Below, in pieces: positions 45,454-56,400 of a stretch of DNA of 64,000 nt. The stretch's first letter is position 1, and every line of letters begins with the position of its first letter. The notes beneath the pieces are model-generated. The model did no database searches. It saw only the letters and a list, made by a program, of their open reading frames with translations, and was not told the DNA's origin. The stretch comes from Tieghemiomyces parasiticus (lineage: Eukaryota; Kickxellomycota; Dimargaritomycetes; Dimargaritales; Dimargaritaceae): NCBI GenBank assembly GCA_027575765.1, contig JANBPT010000154.1:1-64000 (forward strand), in the 5' to 3' direction. Made by a program: the position numbers and the translations under genes.

Positions 45454-45686
45454 TTCATAACTAGAAACTGTCCGTTCTTCAACTCCTTTTATGGCGCGCA
45501 ATTCGTAGGGGGGGAAGGGGCAAGGTTTTTGGTCGAGCACGACATTTTTTTTCTCTCTCATTCATATCATCCTCGCTCAACCTTGCTGCGGTATCTAGAA
45601 CTTGTCGGAATTGAAACTGAGATACTTTGTTTACACGAGTGTCTATAGGCGGTAATTACATTTGAATTGGGTTGTAGTTTTCCTCC

Positions 45687-47009
45687 TTAGAAACTACTCA
45701 TTGGGCCGACGCCGCGGAGTTCTTGCATAAAGAGTAGCCAACCTACGGGTTGAGGATCAACCATAGGCGTCGATTCTGGCTGCCCACGTATTGGTCCTGC
45801 TTGAGCGGTCACCGTTGGAGGTGGTGTGAGGCTATCGGACGCAGGGGGATCCCGGTACACCTCGAAAGGTTCATTGGCCACCAACGGTGACATTGCAGCC
45901 ACAGTCGGCTGCGTTACTTCCATCGCTACCGCCGGACTCGCAAGTAGTCGTGGTACCGACCGCGGGAAAATCCGCAGGCGGCTAAGATTGAAGGCCGGCT
46001 GAGCCGTGACATGCGGTAGCGGCGCCAAAGATACCTGAGTGGTCGCGTTCGGACACCAGAGTAGCACGCGAACGGGGGTTTGCGGGGTCCGTGTGGGTTC
46101 CCAGTCCACGCGGACCATGATTTCACGTAGAAGACGTTTAGCTAGGCCAGTGGGGTCCGCTCGCAGAGTCAAGGCCGGGGGTACATAACGGGCCGCAGGG
46201 TCAGTGTCACTGAAGGCGAGCAGCAGACCGTGTTGGGTCAGCGGTAGCGATGATCCACTAGTGATGAGTAAGTGGGGGACAACAGTGGTGGATTGTTCGT
46301 GGAGGGCACAGAAGGTCTGCCGTATCATTATGAAGAGTCGCTTGGCGCTCTCAACGAGCTGCCGTGAATGCATGAAGGGGGCATTGAAGTTTACACGAGG
46401 GAGAAGATGGTTGTGGTGATGAGCATTCGAGGTGGGTAATGGCATGAAAAATGTACACTAGCTCTCTGAGTGTAGTTGGGTATCATTACACATGGCAGCG
46501 CGGACCTAGATTCTTATCGTTGTAATAAATAAAGAGGCCAGGTTAAATGTAACATCGCTTACCTTGGTTAATCGTTTCGTATCGACGAGGCAACGTGTAT
46601 GTGAGGCTGTCCTCAATTCAGCTGCCCGGCACCGGTCGACTAATTGGTCCCATGTGTAGGGGATGTGACCTTGGAAATACAGGTACATTTTGAGCACGGC
46701 CACAACCAGGTCGGATATCTGGTTAGGGCACCAAACCGACGCTGCCAGTAAACCGGGGAGCTGTATCACTTCGTAGGAGGCCTCCACGGGCGACGGGTTT
46801 AGCCTACAATTGGTGGTGGTCGCCGCTAGGGTGCGTGGTTCTGGGGGTTCTTCCACCGCATGAAATGGCCGCAGCGGCGGGCAGTCTGGTACAGTTTCGC
46901 TGGGTAGTGCCGTCGAACTCGGCGTGGTTACGATGGTCGATGAGTCAGTCACTTCCACAACGCTCATTTCGCCCGGCGGGTTGCCAATAAGTGACATGAC
47001 ACCTGGCAT
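45687..47009 (-). CDS. Candidate p31comet (MAD2L1BP)-like HORMA-fold protein
   Basis: Two exons on the minus strand, 47009-46563 and 46358-45687, phase 0 (donor AAG|GTAAGC, acceptor CGGCAG), 372 residues. Exon 1 ends with a helix-rich segment (VVAVLKMYLYFQGHIPYTWDQL, with a following RCRAAE). Exon 2 opens QLVESAKRLFIMIRQTF, then VVPHLLITSGSSLPLTQHGLLL, GLAKRLLREIMV, PVRVLLWCPNAT and PAFNLSRLRI. The order and spacing follow human p31comet (a helix with IMYQRQQLPLPYEQL, then LESVLSHLEDFF, RVLILLGGNALSP, CLRRLFRAIFM, GTVVMAQGH, PKLNYRV). p31comet extracts Mad2 with TRIP13 to silence the spindle checkpoint. This is a remote match made by eye. The N-terminal 70 residues and a Pro-rich C-terminus are extra. 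The start could also be 46973 or another nearby ATG. The C-terminus lies 233 bases from the convergent E2 gene. Confidence 0.5.
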
Positions 47010-47405
47010 GATGCGAAAAAATGGAATCGGCGGGGTGGTAAAAAAAATATTGTACAAGTGGTGTGGATTCAGGTATGTGATGCTTTGGGGTAGATAACCG
47101 GCAGGGGAGAAGAAGCAATGAGACATAAAAGCTGTATGGACGGACGGTGCCACGGTACTAAAAAAAAGTGATAGCAGCCGCTTTAATGTTATGTCATCAA
47201 ACCCAAGATCGAAAAATCAAAACAAACTCCGCATGTAAGAAAGGCATTGGGCCCCTGCCCCTTCCACTCATGTTGCACGTCACATTTCGCTGATCAACGT
47301 ACTGCCTAACCCAGGCTGCACAATATAGCGAGCCTGAAGGAGCATCTGTGTATCCTTTTCGTTATATTCATATAAACATATAATTGTTTGAGTAAAAATT
47401 ATCAG
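47010..47405. other. Spacer between the p31comet-like gene and 5S rRNA
   Basis: AT-rich, probable promoter of the minus-strand gene. Nothing else is seen. Confidence 0.5.
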
Positions 47406-47520
47406 TTGCGGCCATATGTCGACGTGAAGCACCGTATCCCGTTAGATCTGCGCAGTTAAGGGCCGATCAGCCGATTTAGTACTAAGGTGGGTGACCACTT
47501 GGGAATAGTCGGTGCCGCAA
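47406..47520 (+). rRNA. 5S ribosomal RNA
   Basis: The ends pair as the helix I stem TTGCGGC/GCCGCAA. Inside are the conserved 5S words GAAGCACCGTATCCCGTTAGATCTGC (helices II-III region, given here in outline), GTTAAGGGCC and TAGTACTAAGGTGGGTGACCAC, then TTGGGAAT. The internal promoter for TFIIIA and Pol III lies in the middle. The length is about 115 bases. It is a dispersed single copy between protein genes, as in many fungi where 5S is not in the rDNA repeat. A T-run terminator follows. Confidence 0.93.
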
Positions 47521-47526
47521 TTTTTT
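47521..47526 (+). terminator. Pol III T-run after 5S rRNA
   Basis: Six T start right at the end of the 5S RNA, with another T-run shortly after. Confidence 0.75.
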
Positions 47527-47743
47527 AATTTTTCTTTCAGCGAGATACTCTACTATCCTGGGGTTATAACATCATAACATACCTTTTCTCAATAACTACT
47601 TCAGAATATGACCTAATTTAAGGGAGGCCCCGTCCACTGCCCACCAAAGGAAAAGTAGGTCGAGGCCTGTAGGTCTGGAATTTTGGGCCTAAATGATGAG
47701 GCTACTGTCAATACGACGTTTATTCTAGTGAACAGTGTCCGAT

Positions 47744-49720
47744 TCAGCTGTTCTTGGGCTTCGTTAGTTGGGTAGGCGATAAGCGGGGTCCCCAAAGGGC
47801 CCAGCGCAGGTTTTCCCACCACCCGCGGTCGTAGAGGTTATCCACGTCCTCTAGGGACCGTATCATGGTGGCGTCCTCGGGAGCCACTCCTTCAGGCAAT
47901 GTGACGATGGGCCGCTGGCCGACCTCCGCGCCATCATTCAGGCCGTCGAACGTACCCGAATTCGGCTGAAGCGTGGTATCCTGGTCTCGCCTGACTAGCC
48001 AACGGGCCGTCGCGGCGTCCGCAATAAAAATCCGACGGGCCGGTAGCTCCGCTCGCGTTGGGTCCAAGGCCCGTACAAACGCGGCGTGGGGAGGGGTGAC
48101 AGGGATCCAGTAGGCCCCGCCATCACGGATCCAGTCGTCCAAATCGTTCCACTTGTCGCACTCGTTGGCCGTTGCGCCTTGTATGGTAACATATAATGCG
48201 TAGGCCAGGAAAGCGCCCAGTGCGGGCGTGATGAGCGCCAGCAGGATACCCAATGCGCCCACCAGTGGTTCAGCGACCAGTACTAACTACCGCGGTGGGA
48301 ACGGGGAGTAGGAGTCCATCGAAAAAGTGTGAGGTGAATGAAGCGGTTAGTAGATGGCGGGGTAAGGTGGGTACACGAAGGATGCACTCATCGCTGGCCA
48401 ACTCGATAATAAGAGTTGTAGCTAGGAGCTTACCTGGTAGCTCTGGAACCAGCCTACAGGTACCTGTCGCTTGAGGTCAGGGTCCCAAACCCAGGCGGTG
48501 TCCAACCCCTCGGCCTTGCGGACACCCCGGAAGATGTTGGCCATAACGTAGGACCCATAGGCGGACAGGAAAACCATACTGATCAGGAACGAGATAAAGT
48601 ATCGGTAGTTGTTGTGGCCGACGCAGTTGTTGATCCAGACACCTGGGCGATGGATGAGTGGCACGGGTGATGCAGGGGTGGAGCTGGCGAACCGTAAGCA
48701 AATAGAAAAGGCCTGCCAGGGGTACAGTCCGTAGCGTATATACTGGCGCGGCACCATCTGCAGTGCAGCCACCTTGGGAATCCAGCCCACACAGCTATCC
48801 TACTATATTTTGTAACTGTGGCTTACAATGGTGGTCCATTCCCGCAATGCAGGCGTTGCATAGGGAGCAGTGCTTGGAGCGCGCAGGCCTGTGGAACAGA
48901 AGACGGCGGAATGAGCAAGATACGTATAATGACGGAAATGGTGAGTGGTGGCGGGCATTGATCATCTGGTTCGGCTGTTGCGGCTACCCTGTATCAAGTA
49001 CGAGGAGGTCGAGTTCGCGTTCACCACGAGGGGCAGCGGTACTTACTTGATGGTATGGCAAGTGCGGCACTTGTACGGGTCAAATATAATTAGGTCATAA
49101 GGAAACAAGCGGTAAGCTTCCGGGGCGTTGTCCTCGGCGATCCGACCGGGGTCTGTCGAACAGCTCTTGACATAGGTGTATATCGGAACCATGATGACCA
49201 CAGGGATGAACAGACTGTCCGGGGGCCGCCGTAGAAAGAGGTCGTGTGCAAGCGATGGGTTAATGCATAGAATGATGCGTGTATGCTGCGGCGGCTGGTA
49301 GTCGGTGGTTAAGGAGCTCTAAATGACTGCAGTCAATCGAATAGCGAGCGAGGGGACTTCCTTTCGCGCTGCTACCGTGACTTACCAGTGCCAGGCGGAT
49401 AGGTAGGGTCCCGGTACGTGGTGCCACCCGAAAATCATGAATATTAACAGCCCACCGGCGAATAAGGCTACAAAGAGCACCTGGAAAAACGGGTGCCCGG
49501 TGTTGAAGGACAGGTCGACACAACGGCTGGCCAGCCCGGCGGCCCGGTTACCGCACAGTCGTACGGTCAGGTTTCCGGCCCAGGCGGGTAAGTCCTCGGT
49601 AAGCCACCAGTAGCTGCGTTCGAGCCATGTGCCCCGACACCGCGGGAGCGGGCCAATGAGCAGGATGAAGACAAGGAAGCCGAAGACGGCGAGCGGCAGC
49701 GTCACTGCGAGGACTGACAT
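47744..49720 (-). CDS. SWF1: DHHC protein S-palmitoyltransferase, Swf1/ZDHHC4-type
   Basis: Five exons on the minus strand: 49720-49386, 49316-49047, 48888-48827, 48642-48434 and 48286-47744; phases fit and give 472 residues. Swf1-type enzymes are multi-pass ER/Golgi membrane proteins that palmitoylate cysteines near transmembrane segments, for example of SNAREs. Two N-terminal hydrophobic helices lie in exon 1. Exon 2 carries [20 protein letters not shown] and [12 protein letters not shown], matching the Swf1 FPYDNLIFF signature. The Cys-rich domain reads CRTC...[33 protein letters not shown] in outline, with the catalytic Cys at about 223. The intron between exons 3 and 4 interrupts the codon of that Cys (T|GT). 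Two more helices follow in exons 4 and 5. A TxxE-like element (ATANE) stands where other DHHC enzymes have TTxE. The soluble C-terminus is about 130 residues, longer than in yeast Swf1. Exon 2's acceptor is the least certain junction. Confidence 0.9.
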
Positions 49721-50476
49721 GGCGGAAGTAAGGTTCCGTGGTGACCACAAGTGGCCCTCGGATCGGGTCGCCAGCAAGAAGGAGGGTGGGCTGATGGCGA
49801 GAAGCAAGGGGTGAGGGGCAATGCCGGAACGCAATGTGGGCGGGTCGGGTCGTAAGGCTAGGTATGAAGTTCCCTGCGAAACGCAAAGGCAGCAGGTAAC
49901 CACGTGTAGCTAGAGCCGGATGGGGAAGTGTAAATCAGCTAAGGTTGGGATGGGGAGGGGGGGGGGTCGCGGCCTGGAGGCTAAGGCACGAGGGTTCTAC
50001 TGACTGAGAGCGAGAGACGCTGAGAGTGGTTGACCAACGGACCGTGCTTGGTGAAAGTACACTTTTACCCTCATGAGCGAACCTATCACTTTCTACGTGG
50101 CCTCGTCGACCCACGCCGCAAACATTGGTGGGCGGGTGTGTGTAGAGGGGGGGGGGGGGGGGCTACCAGCGCTGCCAGGACACCCGTTACAAATAACCCG
50201 TGGCTCGAGTGTGGGTGAATTGGCCATAAAGCCTCGGTACATAGTCACCAAAGTGCAATGGCTGGCAGGGGTCGACTTGTATTAACGTTGGGTCCACAAA
50301 ACTGGGCGTAGAAGAGAGAGGAAGTAGAGGGCGGTTTCCCAGTGCCACAGTGTACACAATTAGGTCCTCCTGACGTCACCAACACCGGGAACGCGACTGA
50401 TTCAGCTTTCTCCGATCGACCCTAAAGGATCTCAGGGTCCCAGTTCTCCAATACAGATACTACCTAAACGGTTTTC
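49721..50476. other. Upstream flank of the DHHC gene; G16 homopolymer
   Basis: No gene is visible. It includes a run of 16 G at 50147-50162 and G-rich sequence on both sides. Confidence 0.5.
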
Positions 50477-51201
50477 TCAAATCCAAATCGCATTTATTTA
50501 ATATAGTCACCACCACTCTGGACTACCCGACATGCCCGTTCTAACCAGTCATCGATGTAGAGTCTGAAGGAGCTTGGCTAGCTCCAATTGCCAGGTGGCT
50601 ACGACCGCCTCCAGGGTGGTGAAGTTTCTACCCCTCAGCCGTCGTTTGACACCCCTAAACAGCCAAGGGCTGTAGAAAGTTTGGTACTCGGGTACAACTG
50701 GCCGCGCCTGGGTAAAATAACACTCTGCCTACCCTTCAACGTGCCCTCAGGTATGCCACAGCCCGGGTGAGTCTGGGTTGAAACAGGTCCCCGTTTAGGG
50801 CGCTACCTCCGGTGGTTAGAACCCCCAAGTAGATTGTGCAGGTACCCCTAGTCGTTCTCGCTTGTGGCAGTCAAGCCTAGCAGGTACGCACTGGCTCGTC
50901 GGACTCTTCTAGGAAAACAGTGTTCATAAGGTACCTGCTGGCGGTGCTGGTCGCTGGTGGGGTTGCGGGGGATCCGGCAGCTGAAAAGGCCATGCCATCT
51001 CAGATTCCCCCGCAGGGGGTTGCGCATGGTGGTAGGGGAAGTGGGCCAGGCATGGGCTAGTTGGTCCGCAGTCAGTGGAGAGACCTCCTCCAGCAGCCTC
51101 AGAGCTATGACCCCGTAAAGGTTGCCAATGCTGTCTGACGGGTGGTCAAACCAAGGCTCCTCTTCAAAGGAGTAGTGGCCTGTACAACAAGCGGGCTTGT
51201 T
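50477..51201 (-). mobile_element. Tc1/mariner-like element, copy 1 (internally reduced)
   Basis: A 725-base unit that recurs at 63166-63890 with about 98% identity. On the minus strand it begins with an open frame (51237-50848) containing a helix-turn-helix-like segment (PLTADQLAHAWPTSPTTMRN, then CRIPRNPTSDQHRQQ), as in the DNA-binding part of Tc1/mariner transposases. Near its other end are TFYSPWLFRGVKRRLRGRNF, TLEAVVATWQLELAKL and, one frameshift later, DDWLERACRVVQSGGDYIK followed by TAA, which is the usual ending of a mariner-type transposase. The part between should hold the DDE catalytic core but is far too short, and stops and frameshifts separate the pieces. I infer a defective, internally deleted element. 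Terminal inverted repeats were not found. Confidence 0.55.
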
Positions 51202-51989
51202 GACGGAGGTGTGACAAGGGGCAAGCAAGTTTTTCATGATAATCAGGTAGCCTGTGGTATAACCTTCCTAGGAGTCATTGAATTCAATGCAATAAATGAC
51301 CTACACATCACAACTGATACATTTGGGTGGGGTGGGGGGTGGATCCCCGGGAAGTCGTCATGGTGGATAAATACGGTACGCTGTGAAGTGAGGAGCTGTC
51401 GGTCCTATTCTAAAATATTTTATACAGACCGACTATTCACCTTAGATGCTCTCTATTTCATCCTGAACGCCAATGTATGGGGCCTCCTGCTCTGCCATGT
51501 AGGAATATGTTGAACGATACATATTGAAGCGTCGACCGTATTGGTGCTACCGCCATCGGTTCCCTATGGCCTTGTGCCAGTGTCTTCAGCTACACGTTAT
51601 ACAAATGTAGAGCGCCCGACGTGGTGGTGCCTATTAACGTTGAATCAACGCAGCCGACATGCAACCAACAAGTCCGCCGCTGCAGAGGTCGACGATATAA
51701 AGATCGTTTCAACTTGATATGCCGGGATAATAGGGCGATAGAAAGCCGCGCCTCTACCTACAATTGTCACCATCACTTGTACATACTCAAGAGGAAGATT
51801 GAGTCATAAGAAAAGTAAAGTTCATTGACACCCGTTAAAGACGCAGCCGTTTAGCTAGAACTGCTATGGTTCCCCCGCAGGCTGAAGACGTCACGGTGAG
51901 TAAGTAAAAAAGAAAGCGAAGTAGAACTATAGTAAAATGAAAACGTAAACGGTGAGCAGTTAAAAAAGATAAAGAAGGAGGTGGCCATG
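51202..51989. other. Spacer between the mobile element and the cyclin gene
   Basis: No supported gene. It includes the 3' flank of the minus-strand cyclin. The 124-codon frame starting at 51142 crosses the repeat boundary and has no motifs. Confidence 0.5.
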
Positions 51990-53406
51990 TCATACCCGAC
52001 GCGTCAATAGCAGACGTAGGTAGTCGTTGAACGTGCGCGACCAGTTGTCAAACAGAGCTGGGTCGACATACAGGTCAAAGTTCACCAGATGCAAAAAGGC
52101 AATCTCCAGGTGGTTGACCTCGGATACTTTGAGGGTCGAAATCTTGGACCAGGCCTTGTTGGAATAGGTCTTGTCCAGGAAAAACTTTGAAGCGGCCATA
52201 AGTGCGGCCAGATACATGCGGCGCCCACAACGGGTAGGGTCCTTCTTGCTGGCGCAGATAGCCTCGCTCGTAACCGGCGTAACGAGGGGTTTACCGTTGA
52301 ACGAGGCGGTGGCCGACAAAAGCGGACTCGGGGTGGGACCTGTGGGTGGGGCCAGGATGCGGACAGCAGCCGCGGCCAGGTCCAATGGGGATGACACGGC
52401 GGAGAGCTGCGGGGTCGCCCGCGGGGTGGGTGGGGCAGGGTCGGCCGGACGTTTTCGGGTGGTCGGGGCCGTCGACACCGGGGACGCAGGGAGGGAAGCG
52501 TCCGGGCTGGCTGGTGGCGTAGAGAGGGCGGGGCGGTGGGGCGGGACCGCGGCGACACGCGCAGCCGGTTTGCCAGTGGACACGGTGGCCGGGGCCGGCC
52601 GAGTGGACGGCACAGCTATGGCCTGGTTGTGAGACTGATAAACCTGATGAGCTCGGCACATATAAAATATGGCCAGTTTCAAAACCGGGACTGGTAGGCG
52701 GGAGCGCGCGTGCGTCTCCTTGACAAAATGACGGAGGTTGCACAGCGGGGTGTGCACGGAGGTCGAATGCCTGGGCCAGATAGCGTCAAGCACGATACAA
52801 GTGGCGTCTGCAATAACAAGCCGAGGGAGCGGAACAGTGGGTTAGAAACAGTACAGTGGGAAGGGAAGGGAGGTCGGCCGCGGTCGTTAAGTGGGCGGCT
52901 GGCCATCAAACCAGGGCGTGGAGTTGTCGTCGTGGTATGAGCTATCGAGACTTACCATAGGTTAGTTCCGTTTCTTGCTGCTGGGCTGCCGCCAACAGGT
53001 ACTGCGACTGGGCACGCGCAACGTGGGCCGGGAGGGCCTGGCGTTTAGCGGCGGTTACAGGGGCGCTAGCCACCGACGGGCACTGGTCATCAGCCTTACG
53101 CTTGCATCCGGTTGACGGAGCAACGGCGGGTGAAGGTACGACGACGGGGGTGGCGACAGAGGAAGGTGTACTGGAAGAGGGGGTAGAAAAGGAAGAAGGC
53201 GTCGAAAAGTTGGAAGCGAAACGAAACGAATCGGTAGACGGGGCGGCGGCGTTGGCGGACGGCGGTCCGCAAGCGGCGGCGAGGCTGTAAAGAAAATTAT
53301 ATGTCAAGTTATTCTCGCCGACTGGACCCGCCAAGTGCCCGGAGTGCGGGCGTGCCTGGAGGTCGAGCCGGCGATTGAATCCAATGGGTGCAGTTTCAGA
53401 GAACAT
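51990..53406 (-). CDS. Pho80/Pcl-type cyclin with a large insertion in the cyclin box
   Basis: Two exons on the minus strand, 53406-52956 and 52807-51990, phase 1 (donor G|GTAAGT, acceptor TGCAG), 422 residues. Cyclins of this family partner the Pho85/CDK5-type kinase in nutrient, morphology and cell-cycle control. The cyclin fold begins at the exon join (YDATCIVLDAIWP), continues with RSRLPVPVLKLAIFYM at about 185-200 and resumes at about 335 with KKDPTRCGRRMYLAALMAAS, KFFLDKTYSNKAWSKIS and LKVSEVNHLEIAFLHLVNF. The last three are Pcl hallmarks. Between the halves sit about 130 Pro/Ala/Ser/Thr-rich residues, probably a disordered loop. The first 150 residues are also Ser/Thr/Pro-rich with a basic CKRKADD patch, a possible nuclear signal. 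Downstream of the box there is almost no tail. The kinase partner is not in the window. Confidence 0.88.
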
Positions 53407-56400
53407 AGTGTGGAGGGCCGGAGGCGTGGGGGGTTAACTTAGAGCCAAGGCGAACAGCGTGCGATGAGTGGATGGGGGGTACGGGGGTAAGGAAAGGGGG
53501 GCGAGAGGATGTGGTGGCTAAGGGTTAGACGGAATTCAACAAGTCGAAATCAACAAGTGGAGGGGAGGAGAAGATAACTGGGAGGGCCGTAGGGGTCGAC
53601 TCTCAACTACCAGGTTGGTCAGAGCAGGGGACAGGCGGGTGGGAGGGGAGGGGAGGCAGAAAGGTGCGCGTGAGACCCAAAGTGTATGCAGCAAAAGGGA
53701 TGGGAAGAACAGCGGCGGAACGGGGGGAAGTGACGAACCCCACCAACCACAACTGCCGCTGCGGCTAGCCGGAGGATAGCGGGGGGGAGGTAAAATGGGC
53801 GAGGGGCGCGTGCCAGGTTCCGAAAAGAAAGACGAGGCTCCACGCAGCAACAATTGCCGCAGCACCCGGCTGACGCCATCCCCGTATCCCACAATAACGA
53901 CAATCTGGCGCGTGGTGGGAAGAGGCAGCACCGACAACATTGGGGGAGGGAGGCGAGCGTCCCACGGCTGACCTCCTCGCCTAGCTGGGAGAACCGCAGC
54001 CCTCCCCCTCCCATAACCAAAAAAAAAAAATGGGAATGGGAATCGGTGGCTGGTGGGGGAGGGGAAAACGGGGTGAATGGGGGAAAAAAGTCGACAGCCC
54101 GCTGCCCGCGGGGAGATAGACGAGCCTTAACGGGCCAGCGGGGTGCTTTTGGGTACAAATGCCACCCGCCATCACCTTCACCAATACCATGACTACCCAA
54201 AAGTATAACTGTCTTTCAGGATTATGTTTATCGACACTTACATTGCAGTCAAATTCTTAGCAGAGCGAAAGGGGCTGTGGCATGGATCAGGGATGCAGAC
54301 CGTGGGAGAGGGATGGTTGAAGCTGCAAGGTCAGGCTGTGTGACAACGTGACGGATTAGCTGGGTGGAGCGGGAGGGTGGGGCAAAGGCGTTGGTTTAAA
54401 AGGGGGGTTTGACGTTTTAAAAGAAGTTGAAACAAAGTATAGAACCCTTAGAAGGGCTTGCCTGTGTGGTCACTTTTATAGCTGTCCGGGCCAAGTTGGT
54501 ATCGTTGTACCCGCTTGGCAGCATCGTTTAATGTAATGTAATGCCTTGGCGGACTGCGGAGAGCCAGGCGGACCCTGGCTCATCTAGCCGCAGTCGAGTA
54601 GCCTTCGTACTCCTCTCCTGGCCCACACACATACCCCACCCCTCGGGTATGGACGGACACCTGTTCACTCTTTCTCCTTCTCTGCGCCTCTTCTCTTTGT
54701 CACCAATCCCCTGAATGAAAATCAGCTTACTCAGGCGACTTTCTGGATACCACGGGACATGTAGACTTCGACCTATTAGTTGTAAGCAATTCAGTTGGGC
54801 TCAAGGTTTGCCTCACCAGCGTTCTCGTCAGGCTATTTCTAATCGTGCTGCGCCAGCATGGCCTTCACACCCCGATAGCCCACCGTCAGCCAGAGACATG
54901 GTGCAGCGGGGGCGGAGGACGCCATGGTCCTGCCGAACAAGTATACCACAGCCCCAAACTACCCAACGCGAACGAAAGCCGCTGCCATGTAGGTATGCGG
55001 TTGGAGTTACTTGACGTCCGAGTCCGGTGCAGCTCGTCTGAAGGCTGCTGGCCGTCGCAAGCCTGTACGGCCCGCTGATGGTCAACTCTAGCCCAGCCGA
55101 GCTTCGCCGGAAGACGGCCCGGGAACCAGCGGCCCCCGTGCGTGCCAGGGGCGTTCCCGGGTCCCAGCTTCGCCGTCCGTGACCTCCTCTTCAACACCGT
55201 CCACTACCAACCGACCATCCCGACGGCCAATCCAGCCACCAGGCGGCGGTCTTGCCCGACAGGGGGCGGGGGAGGGGAGAGTGAGGTGTCACCCATCACT
55301 GTGGGCGCACCCATAAGGAAATGTTACTCGTGTCTATTAAGGGGGTGTTTCAGTCCGGTTGTAATGTGCGTCGCACTTGCAGCGGAATGGGTGTAACTGG
55401 CCAGACACACGTTGGACCCCACCTTTGCCTTCCGGCCCTGTAGTATGGCGTTCCAAGTGATTTGAACGGGATGGTACATCTCAGACTATAAAAAAATAAT
55501 ATATCCGCACAGCTACATTGGAAAGGCGCCTCTCCTAGGTATTGCCATACGCTGCGAGAAGGCCATCATGCTGATGGTCGAGTGGTCTCGACTAGTCTCG
55601 CCGTGTGACCAGCAATGAGGCCTTGGTGGGTAACAAGCGGCCAGTCAGTCGGTTCAAGGGCCATGGCTGCACTGCGTCCAAACCTCTACACCGGCTGCCC
55701 GCAGGTGGACATGGTGTTTACCAGTGACAAAAAGAAGCCACCTTCCCAGTGCCTTTCGCACACCATACTGCACGGGTTGGGGACCACGGGACCGATGCCG
55801 ATCGATAATGAGAAAGGTGAGCATCCTAGTGATGGTGGCCACAACCAGGTCAGTTGAACCTTGAGGAGTGAAGGGGACGATGTGACGCGTTGCAGTCGTC
55901 AGTTCAAGGGTTGTAATAAGTGATCATGTCTGGCGCCAACTCAGTCGTGGCGGAAGCCAACAAAGGCTTGCGGCGGAGATGGTTCAATTTAATTATCACA
56001 TGGGCCAAAATACAGCGACAGCAACGAGGAATATTCATTACCACCGGGTCGTAACGGCCGGGTTCATTAGCCATGTCCTACCTTTCACGTTTCCAATCCC
56101 AGGCGTAAGTTAGGCCCGCCCTGGTCGGCTCTCGGTTCAGTTATTACTGCAGCCGTTAGGTTGTCCTCAACGGTTGTTATTGGACTGGGCGGATTGTCCA
56201 GCTTGGCAGCTGGGTGTCCTTGACGGCATCTGGTGTCCAATATCTCACTAAGTTTCCATTATATTTCTTCTGACGAACCTATAACAGCGATTGGTGCGGG
56301 GCGGCGGAGTGGGAAGGTTGTGGCGCAGATCTAAAAAGCACGCGTCGATGGTGTATTCCTTCCGTGTGAGCGATCTTGTTGAAGGGGAACAGTGTAACGG

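Noticed and set aside
50588..50770. Identical 60-codon plus-strand frames at 50588-50770 and 63277-63459
   Set aside because: Conservation is explained by the repeat; the minus strand carries the transposase-like ending.
51142..51513. 124-codon plus-strand frame next to the mobile element
   Set aside because: Crosses the repeat boundary, so half of it is element DNA read on the wrong strand; no motif.
52171..52632. 153-codon plus-strand frame inside the cyclin gene
   Set aside because: Antisense shadow of the Pro/Ala-rich insertion.
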